From Planctomycetaceae bacterium (GTDB lineage: Bacteria; Planctomycetota; Planctomycetia; Planctomycetales; Planctomycetaceae), in NCBI GenBank assembly GCA_947463775.1, contig CANHVD010000062.1, positions 1 through 15,258 of the forward strand: a stretch of 15,258 nucleotides of DNA, in the 5' to 3' direction. The position numbers were made by a program, and so were the translations under genes. This document shows, piece by piece, positions 6,392 to 15,162 of this stretch. The first letter of the stretch is position 1, and each line of letters begins with the position of its first letter. The notes below the pieces were generated by a model. It ran no database searches. It was not told where the DNA came from and saw only the letters and a list, made by a program, of their open reading frames with translations.

Positions 6392-9300
6392 GTGTCCGGC
6401 AAACTAAGCATCGACGAGCTTCTGGATGAAGCTCTGGCCATCGAATCAGAAACCGATCGTGAAGCCTATCTGTTGCAGAACTGCGGAGATGATTCTGATC
6501 TGATCGCTGACGTACGCTCGCTAATCGCCGCCGCCCGGACCGTTTCAATCTTCGATCGACCTCTGTTTGAACCGGGGGCGGGCCTCGACGTGATTCTGGG
6601 TGGTCTCATCCCGGGACAAATTGGCCCCTACCGTATTCTGAAAACGCTGGGTGAAGGAGGCATGGGGTCCGTGTTCCTGGCGGAGCAGTCTCAACCCGTG
6701 AAGAGGCTTGTCGCACTCAAGCAGATTCGGTTCGGTCGGGAGAGTAATGATGCCTTCCTGAGGTTCCATCGCGAACAGCAAACGCTGGCGAAGCTTGAAC
6801 ACCCGAACATTGCGCGCGTCCTTGATGCGGCGAATACTGTCGGAAGTCACTCCTACCTCGTCATGGAGTATATCGACGGATGCAGCATTTCAGATTATTG
6901 CCGGAACAATTCAGCAACGGTATCAGAACGACTGCAACTGTTTCTGGAGTCCTGTCTCGCGATCCAGCATGCTCATCAGAAAGCAATTATCCATCGCGAT
7001 ATTAAGCCGAACAACGTGATGGTGACACGAATTGACGGCCGGCCGGTCGTCAAGGTAATCGACTTCGGCATCGCCAAGATCGTGGGCAGTTCAAATCACG
7101 AATGGGAAATCACAGAGAACTTTTCGGGAGCGGGAAAAACGCTGCCTCCCGGCACTCCGATTTACATGAGTCCCGAGCAGCTGACCGGAAGTCAATCGCA
7201 GCTTGACACAAGGACGGACATCTACTCGCTTGGCGCATTGTTATATGTTTTGCTCACTGATCATTTGCCATTCGATTTGCCGGCGGACAACCTGGCATCC
7301 GGTGAACTGCGTCGAGTGATCCGCGAGCTGGATCCTGTTCGGCCGAGCTTGCGGCTCGCAAAGTCAGCCAGGATATCCTCCGGAAATGGACGTGAAAAAT
7401 CTTCGGATGACCGACTCTTGAGTCCGGTCGTACGAGCTCAGGAACTTCAGGGTGATCTCGACTGTATTGTGCTGAAAGCCATGTCCAGAGAGCCGGCCCG
7501 GCGATATCAGACGGTTGGTGAACTGATGGCCGATATCCAGAACCACCTTGATCACAAGCCCGTCACAGCACGCCCCGCTTCCGTTGCCTATCAGCTGACT
7601 CGATTCGCGAAACGCCATCGAGGCTCACTGGCGTTTGTTACCACGGCAATCGGCTGTCTGGTCGTAGGACTGATTGCCGCTGTCGTTCAGGCCAATCGAG
7701 CCATCCGCTCTGAAAGAACGGCTCTTCTTTCCGAACAACGAATGGCCGAACGGTCCTATGCATCGGATCTGCTGCTGGCTTCCATGGCGATCCAGAAACA
7801 GGATTCGTTCGAGGTCACCAGAAAACTGGAGCGGTATCTTCCTGGACCAGGGGAGAACGACCGTCGCAGCTTTGACTGGTACCTGCTTAACCGCATGAAC
7901 AGCTTCAGGTCAAACACGGTGGCTCAACAGGAGGACGCTGTTTACTTCATTTGTCCCTTGAAGCTCAGCCCGGAAGTCGCTTCATGCGGCGAGGCCGGCA
8001 TTATCAGAATTCACCATCTGCAAACAGGAGTGATCAGGCTCACCATTGCCGCTGGTCAGGGTGAAGTCAATGGGCTCGCCGTTTCTCCCGATGGTCAATC
8101 ACTGGCGTCGGCCGGAGATGATGGCACCATCCGGATCTGGAACTTAAGCAACGGCGAACACAAAGGCATGTTTCAGGCTCACAAGAGACAGGCGTTTCAG
8201 GTCGCATGGTCTGCTGATGGTCAATGGCTGGCGACCTGTGGCAACGAAGTGGATGTAAAGCTGTGGTCGGCCAAAGATTTTTCTCTGCTGGAAACCCTCA
8301 GCTCTGATGGGAAGGATCTGGAATGCCTGGCCATCAGTGCGAATGGTGATGTGGCCTTCGGGGCCGAACGAGGTGATCTGACCATCATTCGCCCCATGTT
8401 CCTGGAAACCAACCCGGGAGACCGATCGAAACAGTTGGGAGGAATGCACCAAAAAGGGCCCACCGGACACTGCTCCAATGTGGCGTTTTCGCCCTCCGGA
8501 TCACTCATTGCGGCAGGTCGCGAAGACGGTTCCGTCACGCTTCAATCCATGCTGGAAGAGGAACCCTTCTTTCAGGAATTGCATTTCAATGATCGAGTCA
8601 AATCGTTGGCGTTCTCTCCGGACGGCCAGAAGCTGGCGATCGGCAAAGCCGACGGAGCGGTCACGGTCATTCCACTGGGGGCGATGCTGCTGAAGACAGA
8701 GCTCAAGCTTTCCGAGCTGTTAACAGATATGGAAGGAAACCCGGCCACTCTGAACAACAGTTCGGTTCAAGGCGAACCGTTTCTGGTTCGCTCAACACCG
8801 GTCCTGCAGAACGGCAGGCTTCCGACAGGCACCAGCCAGGTGCGGCTGGAATTCAGCGAAGCCATGAAAATGACAGGCTTCATGGACAACGTTTCGTTAA
8901 ACATCAAACGGCTCGATGCGAACGATCATGCGCCCAGTGTGATCTATCCTACAAACGTATCCCTGAAGGGAAACACGGTCGATCTTTCCTTTCCCGCGGC
9001 GACTTTGCATACAGACTGGGAAGAACAGTCACAGGATCTGACCGGAAGAACATGGAAGGTCGGTGATGCCCATGTCGCCTCTCTCTGCTTTGACGGCAAT
9101 GGATCCAGCCTTGTCGTGGCGGATGAAAACGGACACATTCAGAACCTGATCGGTCTGGCCGACACAAATACATCAGAGATCGCAACAGACGTCGAGGACT
9201 TTGCTGCAGCAGACAACGGAAAACTGGCGATTCTAAAAAGAGACTTCAGTTCCAGCCTTGTTGATCTGAGCAACATCACCGAACAGACGCCAGTCGGCGT

Positions 9301-10084
9301 CACGTTTGCCAGTCATCGACTGGAAAAGGGAAGGTTTGGTTTCTCCGATGCCGGCGAACAGTTCTACTTCCTGAGTGGTGACGAAAAAGATCCTGACGCT
9401 GTCTTGCTACGCTGGCAGGGATCAGCGGGCAAGCCGGAGGTTGTCTGGAAACCGGCTCCCGAGGAAAGCATACGATATTTTCTGGGGTGCTTTGAGAACC
9501 GCTGGCTGATCCTGGAAACTCTGCCAAGAGAGCAGCCGAGCAATGCACCGGGGGCCAAAGCTGACATCGTGGTTGTCGACCTCAAAGACAACAAGGAAGT
9601 CAGTCGCGTGAGCGGCCTTGTATCGGTCTGGTGGGCGATCTCAAGCGACGGCCGGTTTCTGATCAGAAGCACTCATGATGGAATCCACTTCCATGATCTG
9701 CAACGTGGCACCGTTACCGCGACACTGCCAAACAGTAAGCCTACAGCGAACGCGATCGCGATTTCAGCGGACGGCAGCAAGGTTGCCATCGCTTACTCTG
9801 AACGCATTTTGCGACTCTACCGAATATCTGACGCTGCTCTGCTTCAGGAATTGAAACTGCAGGGCGGAGCCATTTCCGACCTTGCCTGGACCCCGGATGG
9901 AAGAACGCTGGTCACCGTCAGCTTTGATGGTTTTCTGCGTTGCTGGAGCAGCGAACTTCTGGAGCTAACCGCGTTGTTTCGTCTGCCCACTGAAGATCCC
10001 GGCAAAATGGCAATTACTGAAAACGGTCGAGCGGCCATCATCCTCGACAGAAACGCCCGACTCTATCGAGTTCAGGCCTACTGA
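6392..10084 (+). CDS. Transmembrane Ser/Thr protein kinase with WD40 repeat sensor region
   Basis: This Hanks-type kinase has 1230 residues. Residues 1-60 are the helical N-terminal segment common in planctomycete kinases. The kinase domain is about 80-390: GEGGMG 87-92, Lys110, HRD 201-203 with K205 and N208, DFG 224-226, GTPIYMSPEQ 254-263 and DIYSLG 276-281, so all catalytic residues are present. A membrane helix lies at about 412-432, followed by a charged helical stretch (about 433-500). WD40-like repeats follow in two blocks, about 515-765 and 890-1230 (for example NGLAVSPDGQSLASAGDD then TIRIWNL). Residues about 795-875 differ and look like an SbsA-type Ig-like insert. GTG at 6392 is chosen because GGGAG (6378-6382) sits 9 bases upstream and an in-frame TGA at 6383-6385 excludes earlier starts. 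It is probably co-transcribed with the sigma factor, making sigma factor activity a plausible target of this kinase. Confidence 0.93.
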   Translation: MSGKLSIDELLDEALAIESETDREAYLLQNCGDDSDLIADVRSLIAAARTVSIFDRPLFEPGAGLDVILGGLIPGQIGPYRILKTLGEGGMGSVFLAEQSQPVKRLVALKQIRFGRESNDAFLRFHREQQTLAKLEHPNIARVLDAANTVGSHSYLVMEYIDGCSISDYCRNNSATVSERLQLFLESCLAIQHAHQKAIIHRDIKPNNVMVTRIDGRPVVKVIDFGIAKIVGSSNHEWEITENFSGAGKTLPPGTPIYMSPEQLTGSQSQLDTRTDIYSLGALLYVLLTDHLPFDLPADNLASGELRRVIRELDPVRPSLRLAKSARISSGNGREKSSDDRLLSPVVRAQELQGDLDCIVLKAMSREPARRYQTVGELMADIQNHLDHKPVTARPASVAYQLTRFAKRHRGSLAFVTTAIGCLVVGLIAAVVQANRAIRSERTALLSEQRMAERSYASDLLLASMAIQKQDSFEVTRKLERYLPGPGENDRRSFDWYLLNRMNSFRSNTVAQQEDAVYFICPLKLSPEVASCGEAGIIRIHHLQTGVIRLTIAAGQGEVNGLAVSPDGQSLASAGDDGTIRIWNLSNGEHKGMFQAHKRQAFQVAWSADGQWLATCGNEVDVKLWSAKDFSLLETLSSDGKDLECLAISANGDVAFGAERGDLTIIRPMFLETNPGDRSKQLGGMHQKGPTGHCSNVAFSPSGSLIAAGREDGSVTLQSMLEEEPFFQELHFNDRVKSLAFSPDGQKLAIGKADGAVTVIPLGAMLLKTELKLSELLTDMEGNPATLNNSSVQGEPFLVRSTPVLQNGRLPTGTSQVRLEFSEAMKMTGFMDNVSLNIKRLDANDHAPSVIYPTNVSLKGNTVDLSFPAATLHTDWEEQSQDLTGRTWKVGDAHVASLCFDGNGSSLVVADENGHIQNLIGLADTNTSEIATDVEDFAAADNGKLAILKRDFSSSLVDLSNITEQTPVGVTFASHRLEKGRFGFSDAGEQFYFLSGDEKDPDAVLLRWQGSAGKPEVVWKPAPEESIRYFLGCFENRWLILETLPREQPSNAPGAKADIVVVDLKDNKEVSRVSGLVSVWWAISSDGRFLIRSTHDGIHFHDLQRGTVTATLPNSKPTANAIAISADGSKVAIAYSERILRLYRISDAALLQELKLQGGAISDLAWTPDGRTLVTVSFDGFLRCWSSELLELTALFRLPTEDPGKMAITENGRAAIILDRNARLYRVQAY

Positions 10085-10248
10085 GACTCCCTGAAACACC
10101 AGACAGATCTGCCAACCGCTCGTGAAGAAGAGTCTTGCGTCTGCCATCCGCGCACAATTCGCCGCCGCGTCGCGTTTGCTGATTTTTGAGCGCGCTCAGG
10201 TGGCCGAATCATAAACAGAGGCGAAACTCGACTTATGGCGCCGAGAGA
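10085..10248. other. Intergenic region between convergent WD40 kinase and ELWxxDGT protein genes
   Basis: This short gap has no gene. It contains a 12-base palindrome, TGAGCGCGCTCA, at 10187-10198. I see no T-tailed hairpin oriented for the + strand kinase gene, so that gene probably uses a factor-dependent end or the hairpin at 10249-10271. Confidence 0.5.
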
Positions 10249-10271
10249 GAGCGGACGTTGTCCGTCCGCTC
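10249..10271 (-). terminator. Candidate terminator hairpin after the ELWxxDGT gene
   Basis: GAGCGGACG (10249-10257) and CGTCCGCTC (10263-10271) form a perfect 9-bp GC-rich stem with a 5-base loop, 13 bases after the minus-strand stop codon. The minus-strand tail is pyrimidine-rich (TCTCTCTCGG) rather than a true T run. It may serve both convergent genes. Confidence 0.6.
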
Positions 10272-10284
10272 ACTGTCGCCGTGA

Positions 10285-13200
10285 CTACAAAATGTCGAGG
10301 ATTTCGCCGGTGACTAAGCCCGTGACCAAGTCGTCCAGGGCTCGGAAGTACCAGTCGGTTCCGTTGCCGCCGATCAGTGAATCAACTGCTCCTGCGTCGT
10401 TCAGCACGTTCACTTTCGCCTTTAAGGAGACGGCAGGAGATCCTACGCCCGCACGCAGATTGCTGATGCGAGTTGCATACGCGTTGCCGGAGACCCACTG
10501 CGACTGAAGCGTATTGAGATTGCTGAAACTGGTGTCGCTCGTCGTGCGTCCTGCAATCAGGATATCATCGCCAGTTCCGCCGTTCAGAGTGTCTCCTCCG
10601 AGACCGCCAATCAGAATGTCGCGACCACTACCCGATTCCAGAATATCACCGGCCTCCTGACCAACAAGAATGTTATTGCCATCGCCGCCTGTCAGCCGGT
10701 TCGCAAGAGCATTCCCCAACAACGTATCACTGCCAGTGCCGCCTACCGCGTTCTCGAATGTACTCAGAGAATTGAGCTTCAGAGTACGATTGGTATGCAC
10801 CGGCTGCACAGAAGTCGATCCAAGATTTACAGCGACGCTGGTCGTCAGGTAAGCGAAGTTCAGTGTGTCGATGCCTTCATTGTTATTCTCCGTCACCTGA
10901 TCGGCTTCAGCGACGGTGGCCGGAACAAACATGTAAGTGTCGTTGTTGGCCCCGCCCAGCAGCACGTCGTTGCCAGCAGCACCAAGAAGTTTGTCGTCAC
11001 CGGCATTGCCGGTCACAGTATTGTCCAGACTGTTTCCGAACAATGTGTCAGCACCGCTGCCACCAACGATGTTCTCAAACCCAGTAGCGGAATTCAGCTT
11101 CAACGTACGATTCAAATGCACCGGCTGGACCGACGTCGAGCCGAGGTTCGCCACGACGCTGGTCGTCAGGTAGGCGAAGTTCAACGTGTCGATGCCTTCA
11201 TTGAGATTCTCGGTGACCTGATCGGCTTCGGCGACAGCAGAGGGAACAAAAATGTAGCTGTCGTTGTTGGCACCACCCAGCAACAAATCGCTGCCTGCGC
11301 CGCCGTTAAGTGTATCGTCTCCAGCGCCGCCACTCAGGGTATTATTCAAGCTGTTGCCGAACAGTGTGTCGGCACCGCTACCGCCAGTCAGGTTCTCAAA
11401 GTCGAATGTGGAATTCAGCTTCAGCGTACGATTCGCGTGCACTGACTGGATCGACGTCAATCCGAGATTTGCCACAACACTGGTCGTCAGATACGCGAAG
11501 CTCAGCGTGTCTTTGCCTTCGTTCAGATTCTCGGTAACCTGATCGGCTTCGGCAACGGTAGCTGGAACAAACATATAGGTGTCATTGTTGGCTCCGCCGA
11601 GCAGCACGTCGTTGCCGCCAGAGCCAAAGAGTTTGTCGTCCCCGGCACCGCCGGACAAGGTATTGTTCAGGCCGTTGCCTAACAGTGTGTCAGCACCGGA
11701 ACCACCAATGAGGTTCTCAAAGACTATCGCCGAATTCAACTTCAACGTTCGATTCGCATGGACCGGCTGAATTGTCGTCAATATAAGATTCGCCACCACG
11801 TTTGTGGTCAGGGCTGCGAAGTTCAGCGTATCCGCGCCTTCGTTCGGATTCTCGGTGACCTGATCGGCTTCAGCCACGGACGCAGGACTGAACAGATAGG
11901 TGTCATCGCCAGCCGCACCAATCAGATTGTCGTTGCCGGGACCGCCCGTCAAGGTATTGCCCAAACTATTGCCCGTCAGCGTGTCAGCACCGGAACCGCC
12001 CACGGCATTCTCGAATGTACCACCCGATCCCAGGTTCAGTCTCAGATTAGTAGCATGCGCGGTCTGGAGTCCAACGGACGCAAGGTTCAATGACAAACCC
12101 ACAGTCGTCGTCAGCGCAAAATCAACAGTGTCTTGACCACCACCTGCTTCATCCAGCGTCCAATCTCCCAGCGACGTATCAGCGTCGAACCGATAGACAT
12201 CATTTCCCGCGTCTCCGACAAAAGTGCGAGTTTCGATTCTTGTCAGTGTCAGACTTGCTCCGTTCACCGTCACCACCGAGCTGTTGTTGACGATGATCGT
12301 ATCATCGCCGATGGTGCCCACAACGCGAACAGAGTCGTTACCGCCCAGGCCGTCCAGAGACAGAGGGGCGTCGATGGAAAATTTCCCGAGCGTCGCGACC
12401 GGTCCCCCATTTGTGGAACGCGTTACCGTGACTTCATTTTTCCCCCCAAGCCGCGAGTAATTGAGGGTGAAAGCATCATCTCCGGACGTGCCGAGCGGTG
12501 TCGACACATAAAGTTCCGTTCCATACTCTACCGAATCTATCGAGGCGAACAGCTTATCTCCCACGGAATGGATCCGCGAAATCGGATTTGTCCGCTCGTC
12601 GACGACCTCGACCGTGCCGACATCCGTTCCGTTAGATTTCCAAAGGCTCTTTCTGTTCGATTCGCTATCACTAGCCAAAAAATACAGCGTCCCGTTGACA
12701 TTTGTCAGCGCCTGCGGAGAGGCACTGTGTGGATATGTGACATGAAGGATCTCCGTTTCTCCAAGGAAAATATCCTTCACCATCTTCGTCCCAGTTGTTG
12801 TCCCGTCGCTCTTCCATAATTCCTCTCCGTAAGTGGAAGAGTAAGCAGTGAAGTAGAGCGTCCCAGCGAGATTGACAAGCTCTCGAATTGCGCCAGACGT
12901 CCCATCCCCTAAGACCGTGACAAGTATGGTTCCAGCAGACGTTCCATCGGTCTCCCAAAGCTCTTGACTGCTGCTGGATTCTGCGAGGAAGTAGAGAAGC
13001 CCTCCCGGACCAGTGACCTTAGTGGTACCGGCTGAACCTATGTCTTTGACTAGTACCGTCCCGACCGCTGTTCCATTGCTCTTCCAAACCTGTGTGCCGT
13101 TCGCCGTGAAATAAAGCATTCCTCCATGATTGGCCAGGTGAACAGGGCCGCTACTTCCGCTGCCGGTGACGATATCTTTGACCATCACTGTCCCGGCTGA

Positions 13201-15150
13201 GGTACCATCGCTCTTCCACAACTCCCGTCCATTGGCACCATCGTCGGCTACGAAATACAGGATTCCGCCAACATTGCTGAGATATCCGGGATAGGAACCA
13301 GCTTTACCGCTGCGGAGGCTCCTGACCATATTCGTTCCGGCCGCAGTACCATCAGACTTCCACAGCTCCGTCCCGTTAACGCCATCATCAGCAGTGAAGT
13401 ACACGATAGCCCCGACACTGGTGAGATTCGTTGGATCAGAACCGTACAAGCCACCACGAATATCTCTGATCAGAACTGTCCCATTCGACGTACCGTCACT
13501 TTTCCAGAGTTCCGAGCCGTTTAGACCATCATTTGCAGTGAAGTACAGATTTCCGCCCGCGTTTGCAAACTCTGTTGGCTGTGAGCCGATCCCATTTTTT
13601 TCTACCTCCACGTTTATCACAACGGTGCCAGCTGCCGCTCCGTTGCTGATAAATAATTCCTCGCCGCGGGAGCCGTCGTCAGCAGCGAAGTACAGCCTGC
13701 CGTTGATGTTGGTGAGATGGACGGGATTCGAACTATCGTCGCCGGGGTTAACATCTTTTACGATGACCGTGCCCGCCGCGGTTCCATCACTCTTCCATAG
13801 CTCGGAGCCAGAGACACCATCATCAGCCTCGAAATACAACGTCCCGGAAATATTGATCAGGCTGTCGGGGGAAGAACCCTCAGCAAGCGGGCAAATGTTC
13901 CTGACAAGAGTTGTTCCGGCGGCAGTTCCATTACTCTTCCACAGCTCTGAACCGGAGACACCGTCGTTAGCAGAGAAATATATCATTCCGCCAATGTTGG
14001 TCAGGCTTCGCGGATGTGAGCCATCAATCCCCGAGCGCAGGTTTGCAACCATTGCGGTTCCACCGGCGGTACCATTACTCTTCCACAGTTCTGAACCGGA
14101 GACACCGTCGTTAGCAGAGAAATATATGATTCCGCCAATGTTGGAAAGATTGCTCGGATATGAGCCATCAATCCCCGAGCGCAGGTTTGCAACCATTGCG
14201 GTTCCGGCCGCGGTACCATTGCTTCTCCACAATTCACGTCCCGCAGTACCATCATTAGCCGTGAAGTAGAGCGTGCCGCCAATGTTAATCAGGTCGTCCG
14301 GTGAGGAATCATTGGGGAAAAGTTTGGAATAGGGCGCCTCATAGGGAAAGGATACAATCTTCTCCACGCTGCCACCTGCAATGTCTTTGACAAGAATAGT
14401 CCCGGCTACCGTGCCATCGCTCTTCCATAATTCTCGGCCAGTGCTCCCGTCAGTCGCTGTAAAGAATAAAGTTCCACCAATGTTGGTGAAATCCTGAGGA
14501 GATGAACTGTTGGGCTTATCTTCGATGCGAGGTACTCCGGCAAGATTATCGAAATAAAACTCCTTATGGCTCCCGTCATAAAGATCTTTTAACATCAAAC
14601 TCCCCGCTGCGGTCCCATCGCTTTTCCATAATTCGGTCCCATGGTCGTTAAAACCTGCGAAATAAAGCGTCCCGCCTACGTTCGTGAAGCCGACCGATCG
14701 AACGAACGGAATATCCTTAACGAAAACAGTTCCGCTATCGGTTCCGTCACTCTTCCATAATCCAGTGTTTTTGTCCCCGCCATTGGCCCAGAAATACAGA
14801 GTCCCATTCAATTCCGTGAGTCCCGAGACTGAAGAAAGGACGCCATCCCGGGGGCCCTTGACAATCTTTGTTCCCGCAGATGTCCCGTCAGTTCGCCACA
14901 ATTCCCCTTTAGAGTTCGCAGTGGCCACAAAGAATGTCGTTGATCCAATCGCAAGAAATTCTCGTGGACTGGAACTAACAGGCGTAAAGCCCAAATTAAT
15001 ATCTTTCACCAACTGAAAATTAGCTGACAGCAACTGGCGTTGCTCGAGCAATTCCGTGCGTCCCCGGCCACTTCGATTCCGCCGCGCAGAAAACTTATCA
15101 GAGAATAAGATCTCGAATTGATTAAGGATTCTTCTCACAGAGTCAAGCAT
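10285..15150 (-). CDS. Giant secreted ELWxxDGT-repeat and RTX-module protein
   Basis: The product has 1621 residues. Residues about 33-43 (ELLEQRQLLSA) match the LEPR/LEQR-xLLS N-terminal motif of planctomycete extracellular proteins, after an Arg-rich stretch. Residues 43-885 hold 16 ELWKSDGTxxGT repeats of about 45-60 residues, each with a GGTLYFTANDG strand, probably propeller-like. A linker of about 100 residues follows. Then come one diverged and four regular 107-residue modules alternating RTX turns with the AEADQVTEN...VHANRTLKLNS spacer. The C-terminus has further RTX turns and a cap (IGGNGTDWYFRALDD) frequent at the ends of such proteins. I chose the ATG at 15150 over that at 15186 because AGGAG (15162-15158) lies 7 bases upstream. 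The role is probably surface or extracellular, calcium-dependent adhesion or matrix. No enzyme domain is recognised. Confidence 0.9.
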   Translation of the reverse strand: MLDSVRRILNQFEILFSDKFSARRNRSGRGRTELLEQRQLLSANFQLVKDINLGFTPVSSSPREFLAIGSTTFFVATANSKGELWRTDGTSAGTKIVKGPRDGVLSSVSGLTELNGTLYFWANGGDKNTGLWKSDGTDSGTVFVKDIPFVRSVGFTNVGGTLYFAGFNDHGTELWKSDGTAAGSLMLKDLYDGSHKEFYFDNLAGVPRIEDKPNSSSPQDFTNIGGTLFFTATDGSTGRELWKSDGTVAGTILVKDIAGGSVEKIVSFPYEAPYSKLFPNDSSPDDLINIGGTLYFTANDGTAGRELWRSNGTAAGTAMVANLRSGIDGSYPSNLSNIGGIIYFSANDGVSGSELWKSNGTAGGTAMVANLRSGIDGSHPRSLTNIGGMIYFSANDGVSGSELWKSNGTAAGTTLVRNICPLAEGSSPDSLINISGTLYFEADDGVSGSELWKSDGTAAGTVIVKDVNPGDDSSNPVHLTNINGRLYFAADDGSRGEELFISNGAAAGTVVINVEVEKNGIGSQPTEFANAGGNLYFTANDGLNGSELWKSDGTSNGTVLIRDIRGGLYGSDPTNLTSVGAIVYFTADDGVNGTELWKSDGTAAGTNMVRSLRSGKAGSYPGYLSNVGGILYFVADDGANGRELWKSDGTSAGTVMVKDIVTGSGSSGPVHLANHGGMLYFTANGTQVWKSNGTAVGTVLVKDIGSAGTTKVTGPGGLLYFLAESSSSQELWETDGTSAGTILVTVLGDGTSGAIRELVNLAGTLYFTAYSSTYGEELWKSDGTTTGTKMVKDIFLGETEILHVTYPHSASPQALTNVNGTLYFLASDSESNRKSLWKSNGTDVGTVEVVDERTNPISRIHSVGDKLFASIDSVEYGTELYVSTPLGTSGDDAFTLNYSRLGGKNEVTVTRSTNGGPVATLGKFSIDAPLSLDGLGGNDSVRVVGTIGDDTIIVNNSSVVTVNGASLTLTRIETRTFVGDAGNDVYRFDADTSLGDWTLDEAGGGQDTVDFALTTTVGLSLNLASVGLQTAHATNLRLNLGSGGTFENAVGGSGADTLTGNSLGNTLTGGPGNDNLIGAAGDDTYLFSPASVAEADQVTENPNEGADTLNFAALTTNVVANLILTTIQPVHANRTLKLNSAIVFENLIGGSGADTLLGNGLNNTLSGGAGDDKLFGSGGNDVLLGGANNDTYMFVPATVAEADQVTENLNEGKDTLSFAYLTTSVVANLGLTSIQSVHANRTLKLNSTFDFENLTGGSGADTLFGNSLNNTLSGGAGDDTLNGGAGSDLLLGGANNDSYIFVPSAVAEADQVTENLNEGIDTLNFAYLTTSVVANLGSTSVQPVHLNRTLKLNSATGFENIVGGSGADTLFGNSLDNTVTGNAGDDKLLGAAGNDVLLGGANNDTYMFVPATVAEADQVTENNNEGIDTLNFAYLTTSVAVNLGSTSVQPVHTNRTLKLNSLSTFENAVGGTGSDTLLGNALANRLTGGDGNNILVGQEAGDILESGSGRDILIGGLGGDTLNGGTGDDILIAGRTTSDTSFSNLNTLQSQWVSGNAYATRISNLRAGVGSPAVSLKAKVNVLNDAGAVDSLIGGNGTDWYFRALDDLVTGLVTGEILDIL
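10603..11886 (-). repeat. Four tandem 321-bp RTX/spacer modules
   Basis: The AEADQVTEN motif recurs four times at exact 107-residue spacing, each time with (D)TLNFAYLTTSV, Q.VH.NRTLKLNS, FEN..GGSGADTL.GN and RTX turns. The last copy degenerates into extra RTX turns before the C-terminal cap. A diverged fifth module precedes the block at about 11887-12207. Boundaries are approximate. Confidence 0.85.
12490..15030 (-). repeat. Sixteen ELWxxDGT repeats
   Basis: Sixteen units with the core ELWKSDGTAAGT (variants such as ELWRTDGT, ELFISNGA, QVWKSNGT and ELWETDGT) precede a degenerate terminal ELYVSTPLGT. Units are mostly 45-48 residues. Longer ones near the N-terminus carry insertions. The repeat family is known from planctomycete and other bacterial secreted proteins. 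Confidence 0.9.
13918..14205 (-). repeat. Near-identical 144-bp tandem duplication inside the ELWxxDGT block
   Basis: Comparing 13931-14061 with 14075-14205 I count 9 differences in 131 positions, including a perfect 36-base match covering the segment that encodes MVANLRSGIDGS. Each unit is 48 residues, one repeat. The other units are far more diverged, so this copy is recent or homogenised. Confidence 0.85.
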
Positions 15151-15157
15151 GTTTGAG

Positions 15158-15162
15158 CTCCT
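15158..15162 (-). promoter_or_regulatory. Ribosome binding site deciding the ELWxxDGT gene start
   Basis: AGGAG on the minus strand is 7 bases before the ATG at 15150. The upstream in-frame ATG at 15186 has no comparable site. The extra 12 residues it would add (MQLTQHESRSSN) do not look like part of the protein. Confidence 0.75.

Noticed and set aside
10187..10198. TGAGCGCGCTCA palindrome as terminator of the WD40 kinase gene
   Set aside because: The stem would be only 4 bp with a 4-base loop, and the T tract lies upstream rather than downstream on the + strand.
13394..14269. 291-codon + strand frame opposite the ELWxxDGT gene
   Set aside because: It is a periodic shadow of the repeat array. 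The coding strand shows the recognised repeat family, start signal and terminator.
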